Assembly (NCBI GenBank): GCA_020048895.1
Contig: JAIFLV010000013.1
Coordinates: forward strand, 1 to 64,000
Length of the DNA: 64,000 nucleotides
Direction of reading: 5' to 3'
From: Rhodoferax sp.
GTDB taxonomy: Bacteria; Pseudomonadota; Gammaproteobacteria; Burkholderiales; Burkholderiaceae_C
Made by a program: the position numbers and the translations under genes. Shown piece after piece: positions 34,996 to 44,211 of this stretch (position 1 is its first letter; each line of letters opens with the position of its first letter). The notes below the pieces were generated by a model. It worked only from the letters and a program-made list of their open reading frames with translations. It ran no database searches and was not told where the DNA came from.

Positions 34996-37024
34996 GACGC
35001 TGACCGAGCATTCGTCCTTGTGCCGACGGGAGGTCGGCGCGTTCGTGGAGGCGCTTGCCAGCGGTGAGGAGGTGGTGGTGGCCTGCACCCAGGAGTCGCG
35101 CCTGTTTCAGGAAGTAGCAGTGCAAAGTGACGCTTCGACCGGGGTGCCGTTGCGCTTTGTCAATATTCGCGAAACTGCGGGCTGGAGCAAAGAGGCGCGC
35201 CAGGCCACGCCAAAAATTGCAGCACTGCTCGCGCTGGCGCGATTGCCGGTACCCGAGCCAGTGCCAACGGTCAGCTACCAAAGCAGCGGGCACGTGCTGG
35301 TGGTTGGCCCGGTGGATGCTGCGGAGCAGGCCGCTGCCCTGCTTGCCGATGCACTGGACGTGACGGTGTTCGGTGTTGGCACGGGCAGCAATGGTGCCGC
35401 CCAGGAGCGGCGCTACCCGTCGCTTGCCGGTAAGTGGAATGGCCTGACCGGGTGGTTGGGCAAGTTCGAGCTGTCATGGACGCCGGACAACCCGATCGAT
35501 CTGGACTTATGCACCCGCTGCAACGCCTGTTTGGCGGTGTGTCCCGAGGGTGCCATTGGCCTTGATTACCAAATTGACATGGCCCGATGCGGGTCGCACA
35601 GGGATTGCGTCAAGGCCTGTGGCGCAGCCGGTGCGATTGACTTTCAGCGCACCGCCCAGCCGCAGCGCGCCACCTTCGATTTGGTGCTGGATTTGCGTGC
35701 CACGCCCGCCTTCAACCAGCACGCGCTGCCACAGGGCTATTTCCACGCTGGACCGCATGGGCGCACCGATCTGACCTCGGCCCTGATGGGTTTGCGCACC
35801 CTGGTGGGCGAGTTTGAAAAGCCCAAATTTTTTCAATACAAGCAAAAACTCTGTGCCCATAGCCGCAACGAGCAGACTGGCTGTAACGCATGTATCGAGG
35901 TGTGCTCGGCAGCCGCCATTTCCAGTGAACGTGATCAACAGCGCATCGTGGTCAATCCGAATTTGTGCGTCGGCTGCGGCGCTTGCACCACGGTGTGCCC
36001 AAGCGGGGCGCTGGCGTTTGCGTACCCGAACGCCAGCGAGCAGGGCGTGCGTATCAAGACCATGCTTGCCACGTTTGCCAGGGCGGGGGGCAAGCAACCT
36101 GCGCTGTTGCTGCATAGCCTGGAGGCTGGAGTGCGCATCATTGGTGACCTGGGTCGGGCAGCGCGGCTCGATGCCTCGGTGCACGGTGTACCGGCACGGG
36201 TGTTGCCGATGGCGCTGTGGCACACCGCGTCCGTCGGCATGGAGTTGTGGCTGTCGGCGCTGGCCTATGGAGCGTCTCAAGTGTGGGTACTGGTGACCGG
36301 CGAAGAAGCCCCCCAGTATCGCGCTGCGGTGCAGGAACAGATGGATGTGGCGCAGGCGCTGCTTGGCGGGCTGGGTTACCAGGGACAGCATCTGCGTCTG
36401 CTGCACGTCCGCGACGCGCGTGACCTTGCTGCCCTGGACGCCGACCTGCAAGCAGCACCTGCCGATACCGTAGCCCGCGGCGCAAGCTTCGCCATCCAGG
36501 CAGACAAGCGCGCGACGCTGGAACTCGCCCTGGACCACCTGGTGGCCCATGCACCCCAGCAGCCCCAGGTCATTGCCTTGCCGGCAAGCGGCTCGCCACT
36601 GGGGACGGTGGTGGTCAACAAGGACACCTGTACCTTGTGCCTGAGCTGTGTCAATGCATGCCCAGCGGGTGCGCTGCAGGACAACACGCTAGCCCCCGAG
36701 CTCAAATTCATCGAGAAGAATTGTGTGCAGTGCGGCTTGTGCGTGCGCACGTGTCCGGAAAAGGCACTCTCTCTGGTGCCGCGGTTCAACTTGGCGCAGC
36801 AGCGTCGGGAGGCGGTGGTCCTGAACGCCATGCAGCCGTATGCCTGTATCCGCTGCAGCAAACCATTTGGCACACTGAAGGCGATCGAGTCGATGCTGGG
36901 CAAACTTGCCGGGCATGCCATGTTTCAGGGTGCGGCAGCGGACCGTCTCAAGATGTGTTCCGACTGCCGCGTGATTGACATTTATTCCTCGGACAACGAG
37001 GTCCGCATTGACCAGATTCGATAG
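34922..37024 (+). CDS. multi-cluster 4Fe-4S ferredoxin-like protein
   Basis: A 700-residue cytoplasmic protein with five ferredoxin-type cysteine sets: CTRCNACLAVCPEG, CNACIEVCSAAA, CVGCGACTTVCPSG, CTLCLSCVNACPAG and CVQCGLCVRTCPEK, plus additional cysteines near MPTLICNCNKTL and a C-terminal CIRCSKPF/CSDC pair. Proteins of this kind sit beside formate dehydrogenases with DUF3305/DUF3306 and TorD, and are thought to serve their assembly or electron supply; direct function is not established. Start set at MPTLIC, since 17 upstream in-frame residues overlap DUF3306 coding and look like shadow sequence. The TorD-like gene follows after 15 bp. Confidence 0.88.
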   Translation: MPTLICNCNKTLPLNPQALGSALNETLTEHSSLCRREVGAFVEALASGEEVVVACTQESRLFQEVAVQSDASTGVPLRFVNIRETAGWSKEARQATPKIAALLALARLPVPEPVPTVSYQSSGHVLVVGPVDAAEQAAALLADALDVTVFGVGTGSNGAAQERRYPSLAGKWNGLTGWLGKFELSWTPDNPIDLDLCTRCNACLAVCPEGAIGLDYQIDMARCGSHRDCVKACGAAGAIDFQRTAQPQRATFDLVLDLRATPAFNQHALPQGYFHAGPHGRTDLTSALMGLRTLVGEFEKPKFFQYKQKLCAHSRNEQTGCNACIEVCSAAAISSERDQQRIVVNPNLCVGCGACTTVCPSGALAFAYPNASEQGVRIKTMLATFARAGGKQPALLLHSLEAGVRIIGDLGRAARLDASVHGVPARVLPMALWHTASVGMELWLSALAYGASQVWVLVTGEEAPQYRAAVQEQMDVAQALLGGLGYQGQHLRLLHVRDARDLAALDADLQAAPADTVARGASFAIQADKRATLELALDHLVAHAPQQPQVIALPASGSPLGTVVVNKDTCTLCLSCVNACPAGALQDNTLAPELKFIEKNCVQCGLCVRTCPEKALSLVPRFNLAQQRREAVVLNAMQPYACIRCSKPFGTLKAIESMLGKLAGHAMFQGAAADRLKMCSDCRVIDIYSSDNEVRIDQIR

Positions 37025-37039
37025 GAGCCCAGCGACGCC

Positions 37040-37657
37040 ATGACACAACCAAATTTGGCGCCACTGCGTCTAGATGAAGAGACTGCCCGCGCCGAGGTGT
37101 ATGGCCTGCTGGCCGCACTGTTTTATGCCCCACCTGCGGACGTGCTGCTGGCGCAACTGCGCCTGGCCGTGACCGAAGCCCCCCACGCCGGCGGTTTTTT
37201 GGAGGAGCCGTGGCGCGCGCTGGTCGGGGTGGCGCGTGAATGCACTTGTGCGGCAGTGGCGAGCGAATATGCCACGTTGTTTGGTGGCGTTGGGAAGCCC
37301 GAGGTGTATCTGTTCGGCTCGTATTACCTGAGCGGTTTTCTCAACGAGAAGCCGCTGGCCAAGTTGCGCGCGGATGTAGCGGCACTCGGGCTGGAACGCA
37401 ATGAGCCCATGTCGGAGACCGAAGACCACGTGGCGTATTTGTGTGAAGTCATGCGCTATCTGATTGCCGCAGACGATGTTGAAGTTGCCAACTTGACGCA
37501 ACAGCAATTGTTTTTCAGCAAACACCTGCAGACCTGGGTGCCGCGCATGTGCGAGGCAATTGCACGCCATCCAAGCGCGCGCTTTTACCAGGCCCTGGCG
37601 CAATTCACTGCGGCTTTTGTCGATGTGGAACGGCAAGGTTTCGATCTGCTCCAGTAA
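37040..37657 (+). CDS. TorD/DmsD-family molybdoenzyme chaperone
   Basis: A 205-residue all-helical protein of the TorD superfamily (ETARAEVYGLLAALFYAPPA, EYATLFGGVGKPEVYLFGSYYLSG, ETEDHVAYLCEVMRYL). Such chaperones bind the Tat signal and apo-enzyme of molybdopterin oxidoreductases until the cofactor is inserted. Its position, just before the Tat-dependent formate dehydrogenase genes, points to FdhA as its client. AGGAG upstream of the ATG. Confidence 0.9.
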   Translation: MTQPNLAPLRLDEETARAEVYGLLAALFYAPPADVLLAQLRLAVTEAPHAGGFLEEPWRALVGVARECTCAAVASEYATLFGGVGKPEVYLFGSYYLSGFLNEKPLAKLRADVAALGLERNEPMSETEDHVAYLCEVMRYLIAADDVEVANLTQQQLFFSKHLQTWVPRMCEAIARHPSARFYQALAQFTAAFVDVERQGFDLLQ

Positions 37658-37747
37658 TTGGATGTTCGCCTGGCTTAGTCGCACCATGGTTTACCCTTGA
37701 ATAGCCCCAGACTCCGATACATTGTAATTTTGGTGCAAGCTAACTTG

Positions 37748-37778
37748 TTGACAGTGCACTTATGAATGGCTGTTCATA
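37748..37778 (+). promoter_or_regulatory. putative promoter with overlapping inverted repeat
   Basis: A consensus-like -35 box TTGACA (37748-37753) lies 17 bp before a weak -10 region (TGTTCA/GTTCAT). The inverted repeat TATGAA-TGGCTG-TTCATA (37761-37778) covers the spacer and -10, as a repressor site would. The first gene downstream is the Tat-target protein of the fdh operon. Prediction only. Confidence 0.4.
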
Positions 37779-37805
37779 GTTTCAGCCACGGTTCCGGAGA
37801 CAACG

Positions 37806-38012
37806 ATGACAGTAGCAACTTCCAAGCCCTCCCGACGGGGCTTTTTTATAGGCGCTGCAGCGGCCGGTGCGGCCAGCGCTGCTCTGATGTCCTTGCGCTC
37901 TGCTCCACAGGAGGCTGTGGCCGAAGTTGCCCTGAAACCACCGCCTGAAAAAGGTGGTGGATACAGCCTCTCGGAACACGTCAGAAGCTACTACAAGACC
38001 GCCCGCGTCTAG
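37806..38012 (+). CDS. small Tat-signal formate dehydrogenase companion
   Basis: A 68-residue protein of the twin-arginine formate dehydrogenase region family. SRRGFFIGAAAAGAASAAL is the Tat signal with the twin arginines at 10-11; the C-terminus GGGYSLSEHVRSYYKTARV is the conserved family tail. Homologues precede fdhA in many proteobacteria; the protein probably joins or escorts the exported enzyme. It is separated from fdhA by 57 bp. Confidence 0.85.
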   Translation: MTVATSKPSRRGFFIGAAAAGAASAALMSLRSAPQEAVAEVALKPPPEKGGGYSLSEHVRSYYKTARV

Positions 38013-38069
38013 GCCGTTGCGCCACGCGGAGGCACTTCCTTTCCCATCACATCCCACGGAGAGCTTTGC

Positions 38070-41045
38070 ATGCTGCTCACGAAGAAACGCGCGCAACCCG
38101 CCACGGTTGCAAACGATACGCCGTCATTTCGGTTCGCGCAGAGCCTGTCGCGCGGGCTGTCCAACGCACTGCCCACGGTCGACCGACGCGCCTTCCTGCG
38201 CCGCTCCGGCTTGGGGGTGGGTGTCGGGTTGGCGGCATCGCAACTCAGCCTGGTGAAGAAGGCCCAGGCGGCCCCCGCCGGGTCGCGCGACGGCAGCGGC
38301 AAGATCGAAGTCAAGCGCACCATTTGCACCCACTGTTCGGTGGGATGCGCGGTTGACGCGGTGGTCGAAAACGGGGTCTGGGTGCGCCAGGAACCGGTCT
38401 TTGATTCGCCCATCAACCTGGGCGCGCACTGTGCCAAGGGTGCAGCGCTGCGCGAGCACGGTCACGGTGAGTACCGGTTGCGCTACCCGATGAAACTGGT
38501 CAATGGCAAGTATGAGCGCATCAGCTGGGATACAGCGCTTACTGAAATTACTGCCAAATTGCAGGAACTCAAGAAAGCCAGCGGCCCCGATTCCATTTAC
38601 TGGATTGGATCGAGCAAGCACAACAACGAGCAGGCTTACCTGCTGCGCAAATTCGTCAGCTTCTGGGGCAGCAACAACTGCGACCACCAGGCCCGTATCT
38701 GCCACTCCACGACTGTCGCCGGTGTGGCCAATACGTGGGGTTATGGTGCGATGACCAATTCGTACAACGACATGCAAAACAGCAAGTGCGCCATGTACAT
38801 TGGTTCCAATGCGGCCGAAGCGCACCCGGTGAGCATGCTGCACATGCTGCACGCCAAGGAAACTGGCTGCAAGATGATCGTGGTGGACCCGCGTTTCACC
38901 CGCACCGCGGCCAAGGCCGACGAATTCGTGCGGCTGCGTTCGGGCTCCGACATTCCTTTCCTGTTTGGTGTGCTCTACCACGTATTCAAGAACAACTGGG
39001 AAGACAAGCAGTACATCAATGACCGCGTCTTTGGCATGGACAAGGTGAAGGAAGAAGTGCTCGCAAAGTGGACACCCGACAAGGTGGAAGAGGCCTGTGG
39101 TGTCAAGGAAGAGCAGGTCTTCAAGGTCGCCAAGATGATGAGCGACAACCGCCCCAGCACGCTGGTGTGGTGCATGGGGCAAACCCAGCACACCATTGGC
39201 AATGCGATGGTGCGCGCATCATGCATCCTGCAGCTCGCGCTGGGCAATATCGGCAAGTCCGGTGGTGGTACTAATATCTTCCGTGGTCACGACAATGTGC
39301 AGGGTGCTACCGATGTCGGCCCCAACCCGGATTCGCTGCCGGGTTATTACGGCATTGTCGAAGGCTCCTGGAAGCACTTTGCCAAGGTCTGGGACGTGGA
39401 CTTCGAGTGGATCAAAAAGCAGTTCTCAAGCCCCGCCATGATGAGCAAGCCCGGCATCACGGTGTCGCGTTGGATCGATGGGGTGCTGGAGAAGAACGAA
39501 CTGATCGACCAGGATTCGAACCTGCGCGGCGTGTTCTATTGGGGCCATTCGCCCAACTCGCAGACGCGTGGTCTGGAGATGAAGCGCGCCATGGACAAAC
39601 TCGATTTGCTGGTGGTGGTGGATCCCTATCCATCAGCGACTGCGGCCATGGCAGCCATGCCCGGCAAAGCCGAAGATCTCAACCCCAACCGTGCGGTCTA
39701 TCTGTTGCCAGCGGCCACACAGTTTGAAACCAGTGGCTCGTGCACGGCATCCAACCGCTCTTTGCAATGGCGCGAAAAAGTGATCGAGCCGCTGTGGGAG
39801 AGTCGCAGCGACCACATGATCATGCAGCAGTTTGCCGACAAGCTGGGCTTTGGCAAAGAGTTGTCCAAGAACTACAAGATGCAGAAGGTCAAGGGCATGG
39901 ACGAGCCGGTGCCCGAAGACATCCTGCGGGAAATCAACAAGGGTGTCTGGACTATTGGCTATACCGGTCAGAGCCCGGAACGCCTGAAGGCGCACATGCG
40001 CAACATGCATGCCTTCGATGTCAAAACACTCAAGTGCAAGGGCTCGGTGGTGGACAAGGAAACCGGCTACGACATGGCTGGCGACTACTTTGGATTGCCA
40101 TGGCCTTGTTTCGGCACCGCCGAACTCAAACATCCGGGCTCCCCCAATTTGTATGACACCTCCAAGCACGTGATGGACGGTGGCGGCAACTTCCGCGCTA
40201 ATTTCGGTGTGGAGCGCGAGGGCAAAAGCCTGCTGGCAGAGGACGGTTCCCACTCGGTGGGCGCAGATATAACCACCGGTTACCCGGAGTTCGATCACAT
40301 TTTGCTGAAGAAACTGGGCTGGTGGAGCGACTTGACCGACGCCGAGAAGGCAGCTGCCGAGGGCAAGAACTGGAAGACCGATTTGTCGGGCGGCATCCAG
40401 CGGGTGGTGATGAAGGTGCACGGCTGTCATCCGTTTGGCAACGCCAAGGCGCGGGCCGTGGTGTGGAATTTTCCAGACCCCATTCCGCAGCACCGCGAAC
40501 CCCTTTACGGCATTCGCCCCGACCTGGTGGCCAAGTACCCCACGCACGATGACAAGAAAGCTTTCTGGCGCTTGCCCACGTTGTACAAGTCCATTCAGCA
40601 GAAAAATATAGAAGACAAGGTCCACGAGAAGTTCCCCTTCATCATGACCTCGGGCCGGCTGGTCGAGTATGAGGGGGGTGGCGAAGAGACGCGTTCCAAC
40701 CCCTGGCTGGCCGAGCTGCAGCAGGAGATGTTCATCGAGATCAATCCCAAGGTGGCCACTGCCAAGGGCATTCGCAATGGCGAGCGGGCCTGGGTCAGTA
40801 CACCCACCGGCGCGCGCCTGAACGTGCAGGCGCTGGTGACCGAGCGCGTGGGTCCCGACACCGTGTTCATGCCGTTCCACTTTTCAGGGCGCTGGCAGGG
40901 TGCCGACATGCTGGCCTACTACCCCGAAGGTGCCCACCCGCTGGTGCGGGGCGAGGCTATCAATACGTCGACCACTTATGGGTATGACAGCGTCACCATG
41001 ATGCAAGAGACCAAGACCACGGTCTGTAACGTAGAGAGGGCTTGA
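38070..41045 (+). CDS. fdhA: membrane-linked formate dehydrogenase, catalytic subunit
   Basis: A 991-residue Mo/W-bisMGD enzyme that oxidises formate to CO2 in the periplasm. A Tat signal (DRRAFLRRSG, about 38-47) is followed by the 4Fe-4S site C86, C89, C93, C121 and the active-site motif ARICHSTTVAG, with cysteine (C211) and His212; no selenocysteine codon is present. Further family features are GGGTNIFRGHDNVQGATD and a C-terminal MopB-binding barrel (TSGRLVEYEGGG, RSNPWLAELQQEMFIEINP). FdhB follows after 2 bp. Complete and without anomalies. Confidence 0.96.
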   Translation: MLLTKKRAQPATVANDTPSFRFAQSLSRGLSNALPTVDRRAFLRRSGLGVGVGLAASQLSLVKKAQAAPAGSRDGSGKIEVKRTICTHCSVGCAVDAVVENGVWVRQEPVFDSPINLGAHCAKGAALREHGHGEYRLRYPMKLVNGKYERISWDTALTEITAKLQELKKASGPDSIYWIGSSKHNNEQAYLLRKFVSFWGSNNCDHQARICHSTTVAGVANTWGYGAMTNSYNDMQNSKCAMYIGSNAAEAHPVSMLHMLHAKETGCKMIVVDPRFTRTAAKADEFVRLRSGSDIPFLFGVLYHVFKNNWEDKQYINDRVFGMDKVKEEVLAKWTPDKVEEACGVKEEQVFKVAKMMSDNRPSTLVWCMGQTQHTIGNAMVRASCILQLALGNIGKSGGGTNIFRGHDNVQGATDVGPNPDSLPGYYGIVEGSWKHFAKVWDVDFEWIKKQFSSPAMMSKPGITVSRWIDGVLEKNELIDQDSNLRGVFYWGHSPNSQTRGLEMKRAMDKLDLLVVVDPYPSATAAMAAMPGKAEDLNPNRAVYLLPAATQFETSGSCTASNRSLQWREKVIEPLWESRSDHMIMQQFADKLGFGKELSKNYKMQKVKGMDEPVPEDILREINKGVWTIGYTGQSPERLKAHMRNMHAFDVKTLKCKGSVVDKETGYDMAGDYFGLPWPCFGTAELKHPGSPNLYDTSKHVMDGGGNFRANFGVEREGKSLLAEDGSHSVGADITTGYPEFDHILLKKLGWWSDLTDAEKAAAEGKNWKTDLSGGIQRVVMKVHGCHPFGNAKARAVVWNFPDPIPQHREPLYGIRPDLVAKYPTHDDKKAFWRLPTLYKSIQQKNIEDKVHEKFPFIMTSGRLVEYEGGGEETRSNPWLAELQQEMFIEINPKVATAKGIRNGERAWVSTPTGARLNVQALVTERVGPDTVFMPFHFSGRWQGADMLAYYPEGAHPLVRGEAINTSTTYGYDSVTMMQETKTTVCNVERA

Positions 41046-41047
41046 GC

Positions 41048-41671
41048 ATGGCAAGAATGAAGTTTGTGTGTGATTCCGAGCGCTGCATTGAGTGCAATGG
41101 CTGTGTCACCGCCTGCAAGAATGAGAACGAGGTGCCATGGGGCGTGAACAGGCGCCGCGTGGTCACCCTGAACGATGGTGTACCGGGTGAGAAATCCATT
41201 TCTGTGGCGTGCATGCATTGCAGCGATGCACCCTGCATGGCGGTGTGTCCGGTCAACTGCTTCTACCGCACCGACGAGGGCGTGGTGCTGCACGACAAGG
41301 ATGTCTGCATCGGCTGCGGCTACTGCTCTTACGCCTGCCCGTTTGGTGCGCCGCAGTTTCCCTCGCAGGGTACCTTTGGCGTGCGCGGCAAGATGGACAA
41401 GTGCACCTTCTGCGCGGGTGGTCCCGAAGCCAACGGCAGCGAAGCCGAATTCGAGAAATATGGCCGCAACCGCCTGGCCGAGGGCAAGTTGCCGGCTTGC
41501 GCCGAAATGTGTTCCACCAAGGCGTTACTCGCCGGTGACGGCGATGTGGTGGCCGACATCTTCCGCACTCGTGTGGTGCAGCGTGGCAAGGGTGCCGAGG
41601 TCTGGGGCTGGGGTACGGCCTACGCGTCGCAGAAAGCCGGCTCCAATCCCGAGAAGGGAGCCAAGCCATGA
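41048..41671 (+). CDS. fdhB: formate dehydrogenase iron-sulfur subunit
   Basis: A 207-residue four-cluster ferredoxin-like electron-transfer subunit. The four cysteine groups are CIECNGCVTACKNEN, CMHCSDAPCMAVCP, CIGCGYCSYACPFG and the CTFC/CAEMC pair. There is no Tat signal and no C-terminal membrane helix, so it presumably leaves the cell as a passenger of FdhA. A TTG two codons upstream overlaps the fdhA stop, but ATG 41048 is the sensible start. Confidence 0.95.
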   Translation: MARMKFVCDSERCIECNGCVTACKNENEVPWGVNRRRVVTLNDGVPGEKSISVACMHCSDAPCMAVCPVNCFYRTDEGVVLHDKDVCIGCGYCSYACPFGAPQFPSQGTFGVRGKMDKCTFCAGGPEANGSEAEFEKYGRNRLAEGKLPACAEMCSTKALLAGDGDVVADIFRTRVVQRGKGAEVWGWGTAYASQKAGSNPEKGAKP

Positions 41672-41895
41672 CCCGCCTTGCCCTTCTGATGGCCCTGTGT
41701 GTCACGTTAAGTGCGTGCGGAGAAAGTCCGCAGAATCTTGCCGGTAGCCGGTTTGATTCGGCCTCGCACTCAGGCTCTGCCGTCGGTCCCGCATACACCG
41801 TGCCGGGTTGGAAAGCGGGCGACAAAACGAGTTGGGAGCAGCAACTCAAGGCCCGACAGTTGAATGGTCAGAACGACTATTCCAGAATAAAGTAG
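41668..41895 (+). CDS. small lipoprotein of the fdh operon
   Basis: A 75-residue predicted lipoprotein (signal LALLMALCVTLSAC, lipobox LSAC, Cys17), mature part polar and lacking known domains (YTVPGWKAGDKTSWEQQLKA split by Gly/Asp). It overlaps the fdhB stop (ATGA) and precedes fdhC by 9 bp, so it is translated with the enzyme. I do not recognise a family; it may help assemble or anchor the periplasmic subunits. Confidence 0.72.
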   Translation: MTRLALLMALCVTLSACGESPQNLAGSRFDSASHSGSAVGPAYTVPGWKAGDKTSWEQQLKARQLNGQNDYSRIK

Positions 41896-41904
41896 GGGCC
41901 AGCC

Positions 41905-42984
41905 ATGCGCACCCTGTTGATAGCACTGTGGTTGGGCGCAGCCCTCACCAACGTCGCCGTGGCGCAGACGCCCGCTGCGCCCGGCGCGGTGCAGAGCGCC
42001 AATATCATGGACATCCAACCCGAGGCCAGCACACAGCCCGGCTACGCTCAGCAAAACAACGCTGAGCGCGCAAAAGTGCAGCCTGGCAACAACGCGCCCA
42101 TGTGGCGCCAGGTGGGCAGCGGAACGGAGGGAACCAGCAGTTTGCCAAAGTCTCAGGCGCCCGAAGCGGGCGTGCTGATTCAGCCTTTCGTGCAGTACCC
42201 CGGGTCGCGCCTCACCAACGCGGGCGAGGCCTGGTGCCAGGTGCGCAACCACTGGCTGATTCCTTATGGTGGCTCACTGCTGCTGATCGTGCTGGGTGCC
42301 ATTGCCATTTTTTACTGGCGCATCGGTAGCTTCAAATTGCACGAACCCCGCACCGGACGGCTGATTCAGCGCTTCACACCGTTTGAACGCTCTGCCCACA
42401 TGTTCAACGCGGCGGCTTTTACCGTGTTGGCAATTTCAGGCTTGGTCATGGCGTTCGGCAAGTTTTTCCTGTTGCCCGTCATGGGGACAACGCTCTTTGG
42501 CTGGTTGGCTTACATCCTGAAGAACGCACACAATTTTGCTGGCCCGCTGTTTGCTGTGTCGCTGGTGATCGTGATCGTGACCTTTGTGCGCGACAACCTG
42601 CCAGCCAAGGGCGATCTGAACTGGCTGCTCAAGGGCGGCGGTATGTTTTCAGAGCATGAAGTGAAGTCGGGCCGGTTCAACGCCGGTGAGAAAGTGGTGT
42701 TCTGGATTGGCGTATTTGCGCTGGGGCTTGTGGTGGTGGCTTCGGGTCTTGTGATGAACCAAGTGCTGCCGGGCATTGATTACAGCCGCAGCACAATGCA
42801 GATTGCCCACATGGTGCATGCTGCATCCAACATCCTGATGCTGGTGGTGTTTATGGGACATATCTACCTGGGCACCCTGGGAACCGAAGGTGCCCTGGAG
42901 GGTATGAAAACCGGCTATGTGGATGAAACCTGGGCCAAGGAACACCACGAATTGTGGTACGACGAAGTGAAAGGGCGAGCATGA
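41905..42984 (+). CDS. fdhC: formate dehydrogenase cytochrome b subunit
   Basis: A 359-residue membrane anchor of the FdnI/FdhC cytochrome b556 type, transferring electrons from FdhB to the quinone pool. It has a cleavable signal peptide (LIALWLGAALTNVAVA), an N-terminal periplasmic extension of ~110 residues and then four to five helices with haem-ligand histidines (FERSAHMFNAAAF, LKNAHNFAGPLF, QIAHMVHAASNI, MGHIYLGTLG). The N-terminal extension is typical of non-enteric FdhC proteins. The stop overlaps the following small gene. Confidence 0.94.
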   Translation: MRTLLIALWLGAALTNVAVAQTPAAPGAVQSANIMDIQPEASTQPGYAQQNNAERAKVQPGNNAPMWRQVGSGTEGTSSLPKSQAPEAGVLIQPFVQYPGSRLTNAGEAWCQVRNHWLIPYGGSLLLIVLGAIAIFYWRIGSFKLHEPRTGRLIQRFTPFERSAHMFNAAAFTVLAISGLVMAFGKFFLLPVMGTTLFGWLAYILKNAHNFAGPLFAVSLVIVIVTFVRDNLPAKGDLNWLLKGGGMFSEHEVKSGRFNAGEKVVFWIGVFALGLVVVASGLVMNQVLPGIDYSRSTMQIAHMVHAASNILMLVVFMGHIYLGTLGTEGALEGMKTGYVDETWAKEHHELWYDEVKGRA

Positions 42985-43346
42985 AAGCGATTGTTGTCGG
43001 GCTCCTGGCCCTGGTGGTGGCGAGTTCTGTGGTGGCGAAGTTGCCAGCCCCGAGTGATGAGGCCAAAGCGAAAGCGGCCGAGGCGGCTGCGAAGACCGCG
43101 CACACCGGAAAGATGGACGCCTATCTGCTGTGCAAGGCGCAGGACAAGGTGGCCGCGCGGACCAGCAAGGCCGCGGCCAAGCCGGCCGCGAAAGATGCCG
43201 CGCCCCTGCCGCTCTGTGTTGACCCGGGGCCATTTGTCTACACACCTGCGCCGCCAGCCAGCGCAACTGCAGCGGCCGCTTCGGCTCCCGCCGCTGCAGC
43301 GGTGGCAGCCGCACCTGCCAGCAAACCGCAGGACAAGAAACCCTGA
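42981..43346 (+). CDS. Ala/Pro/Lys-rich exported protein of the fdh operon
   Basis: A 121-residue protein with a signal peptide (KAIVVGLLALVVASSVVA), an Ala/Lys-rich helix, two cysteines (YLLCKAQDKV and LPLCVDPGPFVY) and a low-complexity Ala/Pro C-terminus. The two cysteines could form a disulfide in the periplasm. The start overlaps the fdhC stop (ATGA) and fdhD follows after 2 bp. Function unknown. Confidence 0.75.
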   Translation: MKAIVVGLLALVVASSVVAKLPAPSDEAKAKAAEAAAKTAHTGKMDAYLLCKAQDKVAARTSKAAAKPAAKDAAPLPLCVDPGPFVYTPAPPASATAAAASAPAAAAVAAAPASKPQDKKP

Positions 43347-43348
43347 CC

Positions 43349-44206
43349 ATGCCTCCCATAACGTCCATGCGCCGCCCCTTTATGACGCATGCCCAAGTGG
43401 GCATGACGCGTGACGTCACGGTAGTCAATGAGTGGGGCGAGGAAGTCACCAGCACCATTCCGTGTGAACGGGCGCTCACGATTTATGTGGACAAGCGGGA
43501 ACTGGTTACGCTGATGACGCTTGGCGGCCATGCCGAGCTACTGGTATTGGGCTACCTGCGCAACCAACGGCTGGTGCAGTCGCTCGACGAGATTGAATCC
43601 ATCACCGTGGATTGGGAAGTGGGTGCCGCGGCGGTCAAGACCCGCCATGGGATTACGCACATCGAAGAGCGCACGGCCACGCGGGTGGTCACTACCGGAT
43701 GTGGGCAAGGCAGCGTCTTTGGTCATCTCATGGATGAAGTGGATCGCATTGCCCTGGCGCCGGCCCAGATCTCGCAGGGCGAACTCTACGGCTTGGTCAA
43801 CGCCATCCGATTGCAAGACAGCATCTACAAGCTGGCTGGCTCGGTGCATGGTTGTGCGCTGTTTCGTGGCGACACCATGCTGGTATTCGTTGAAGACGTT
43901 GGTCGCCACAACGCCATCGACACAATTGCCGGGTGGATGTGGATGCAGTGTGTGCATGGGTCTGACAAGGTGTTCTACACCACCGGGCGGCTCACCAGCG
44001 AGATGGTGATCAAGTCGGCACAAATGGGTGTGCCGATTGCGGTGTCGCGCAGCGGTATCACGGAAATGGGGCTTGAGGTGGCCAACAAGGTGGGTCTGTG
44101 TGCCATCGGCCGCGCGACCAATAAACGCTTTCTTTGCTACAGCGCGCCCGAGCGTTTGGTGCTGCAGCCCGAATTGGCCGGCGCACGTTTGCGGGCCGTG
44201 GCCTGA
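43349..44206 (+). CDS. fdhD: formate dehydrogenase accessory sulfurtransferase
   Basis: A 285-residue FdhD, which passes sulfur from a cysteine desulfurase to the bis-MGD cofactor and is needed for activity of formate dehydrogenases. Motifs: PCERALTIYVDKRELVTLM, the TTGCGQGSVFG cysteine region (a single-cysteine form of the CxxC site), GSVHGCALF, EDVGRHNAIDTIAG and TGRLTSEMVIKSAQMGVP. It lies between the membrane-bound and the NAD-linked formate dehydrogenase genes and could serve both. Confidence 0.94.
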   Translation: MPPITSMRRPFMTHAQVGMTRDVTVVNEWGEEVTSTIPCERALTIYVDKRELVTLMTLGGHAELLVLGYLRNQRLVQSLDEIESITVDWEVGAAAVKTRHGITHIEERTATRVVTTGCGQGSVFGHLMDEVDRIALAPAQISQGELYGLVNAIRLQDSIYKLAGSVHGCALFRGDTMLVFVEDVGRHNAIDTIAGWMWMQCVHGSDKVFYTTGRLTSEMVIKSAQMGVPIAVSRSGITEMGLEVANKVGLCAIGRATNKRFLCYSAPERLVLQPELAGARLRAVA

Positions 44207-44211
44207 ATGGT

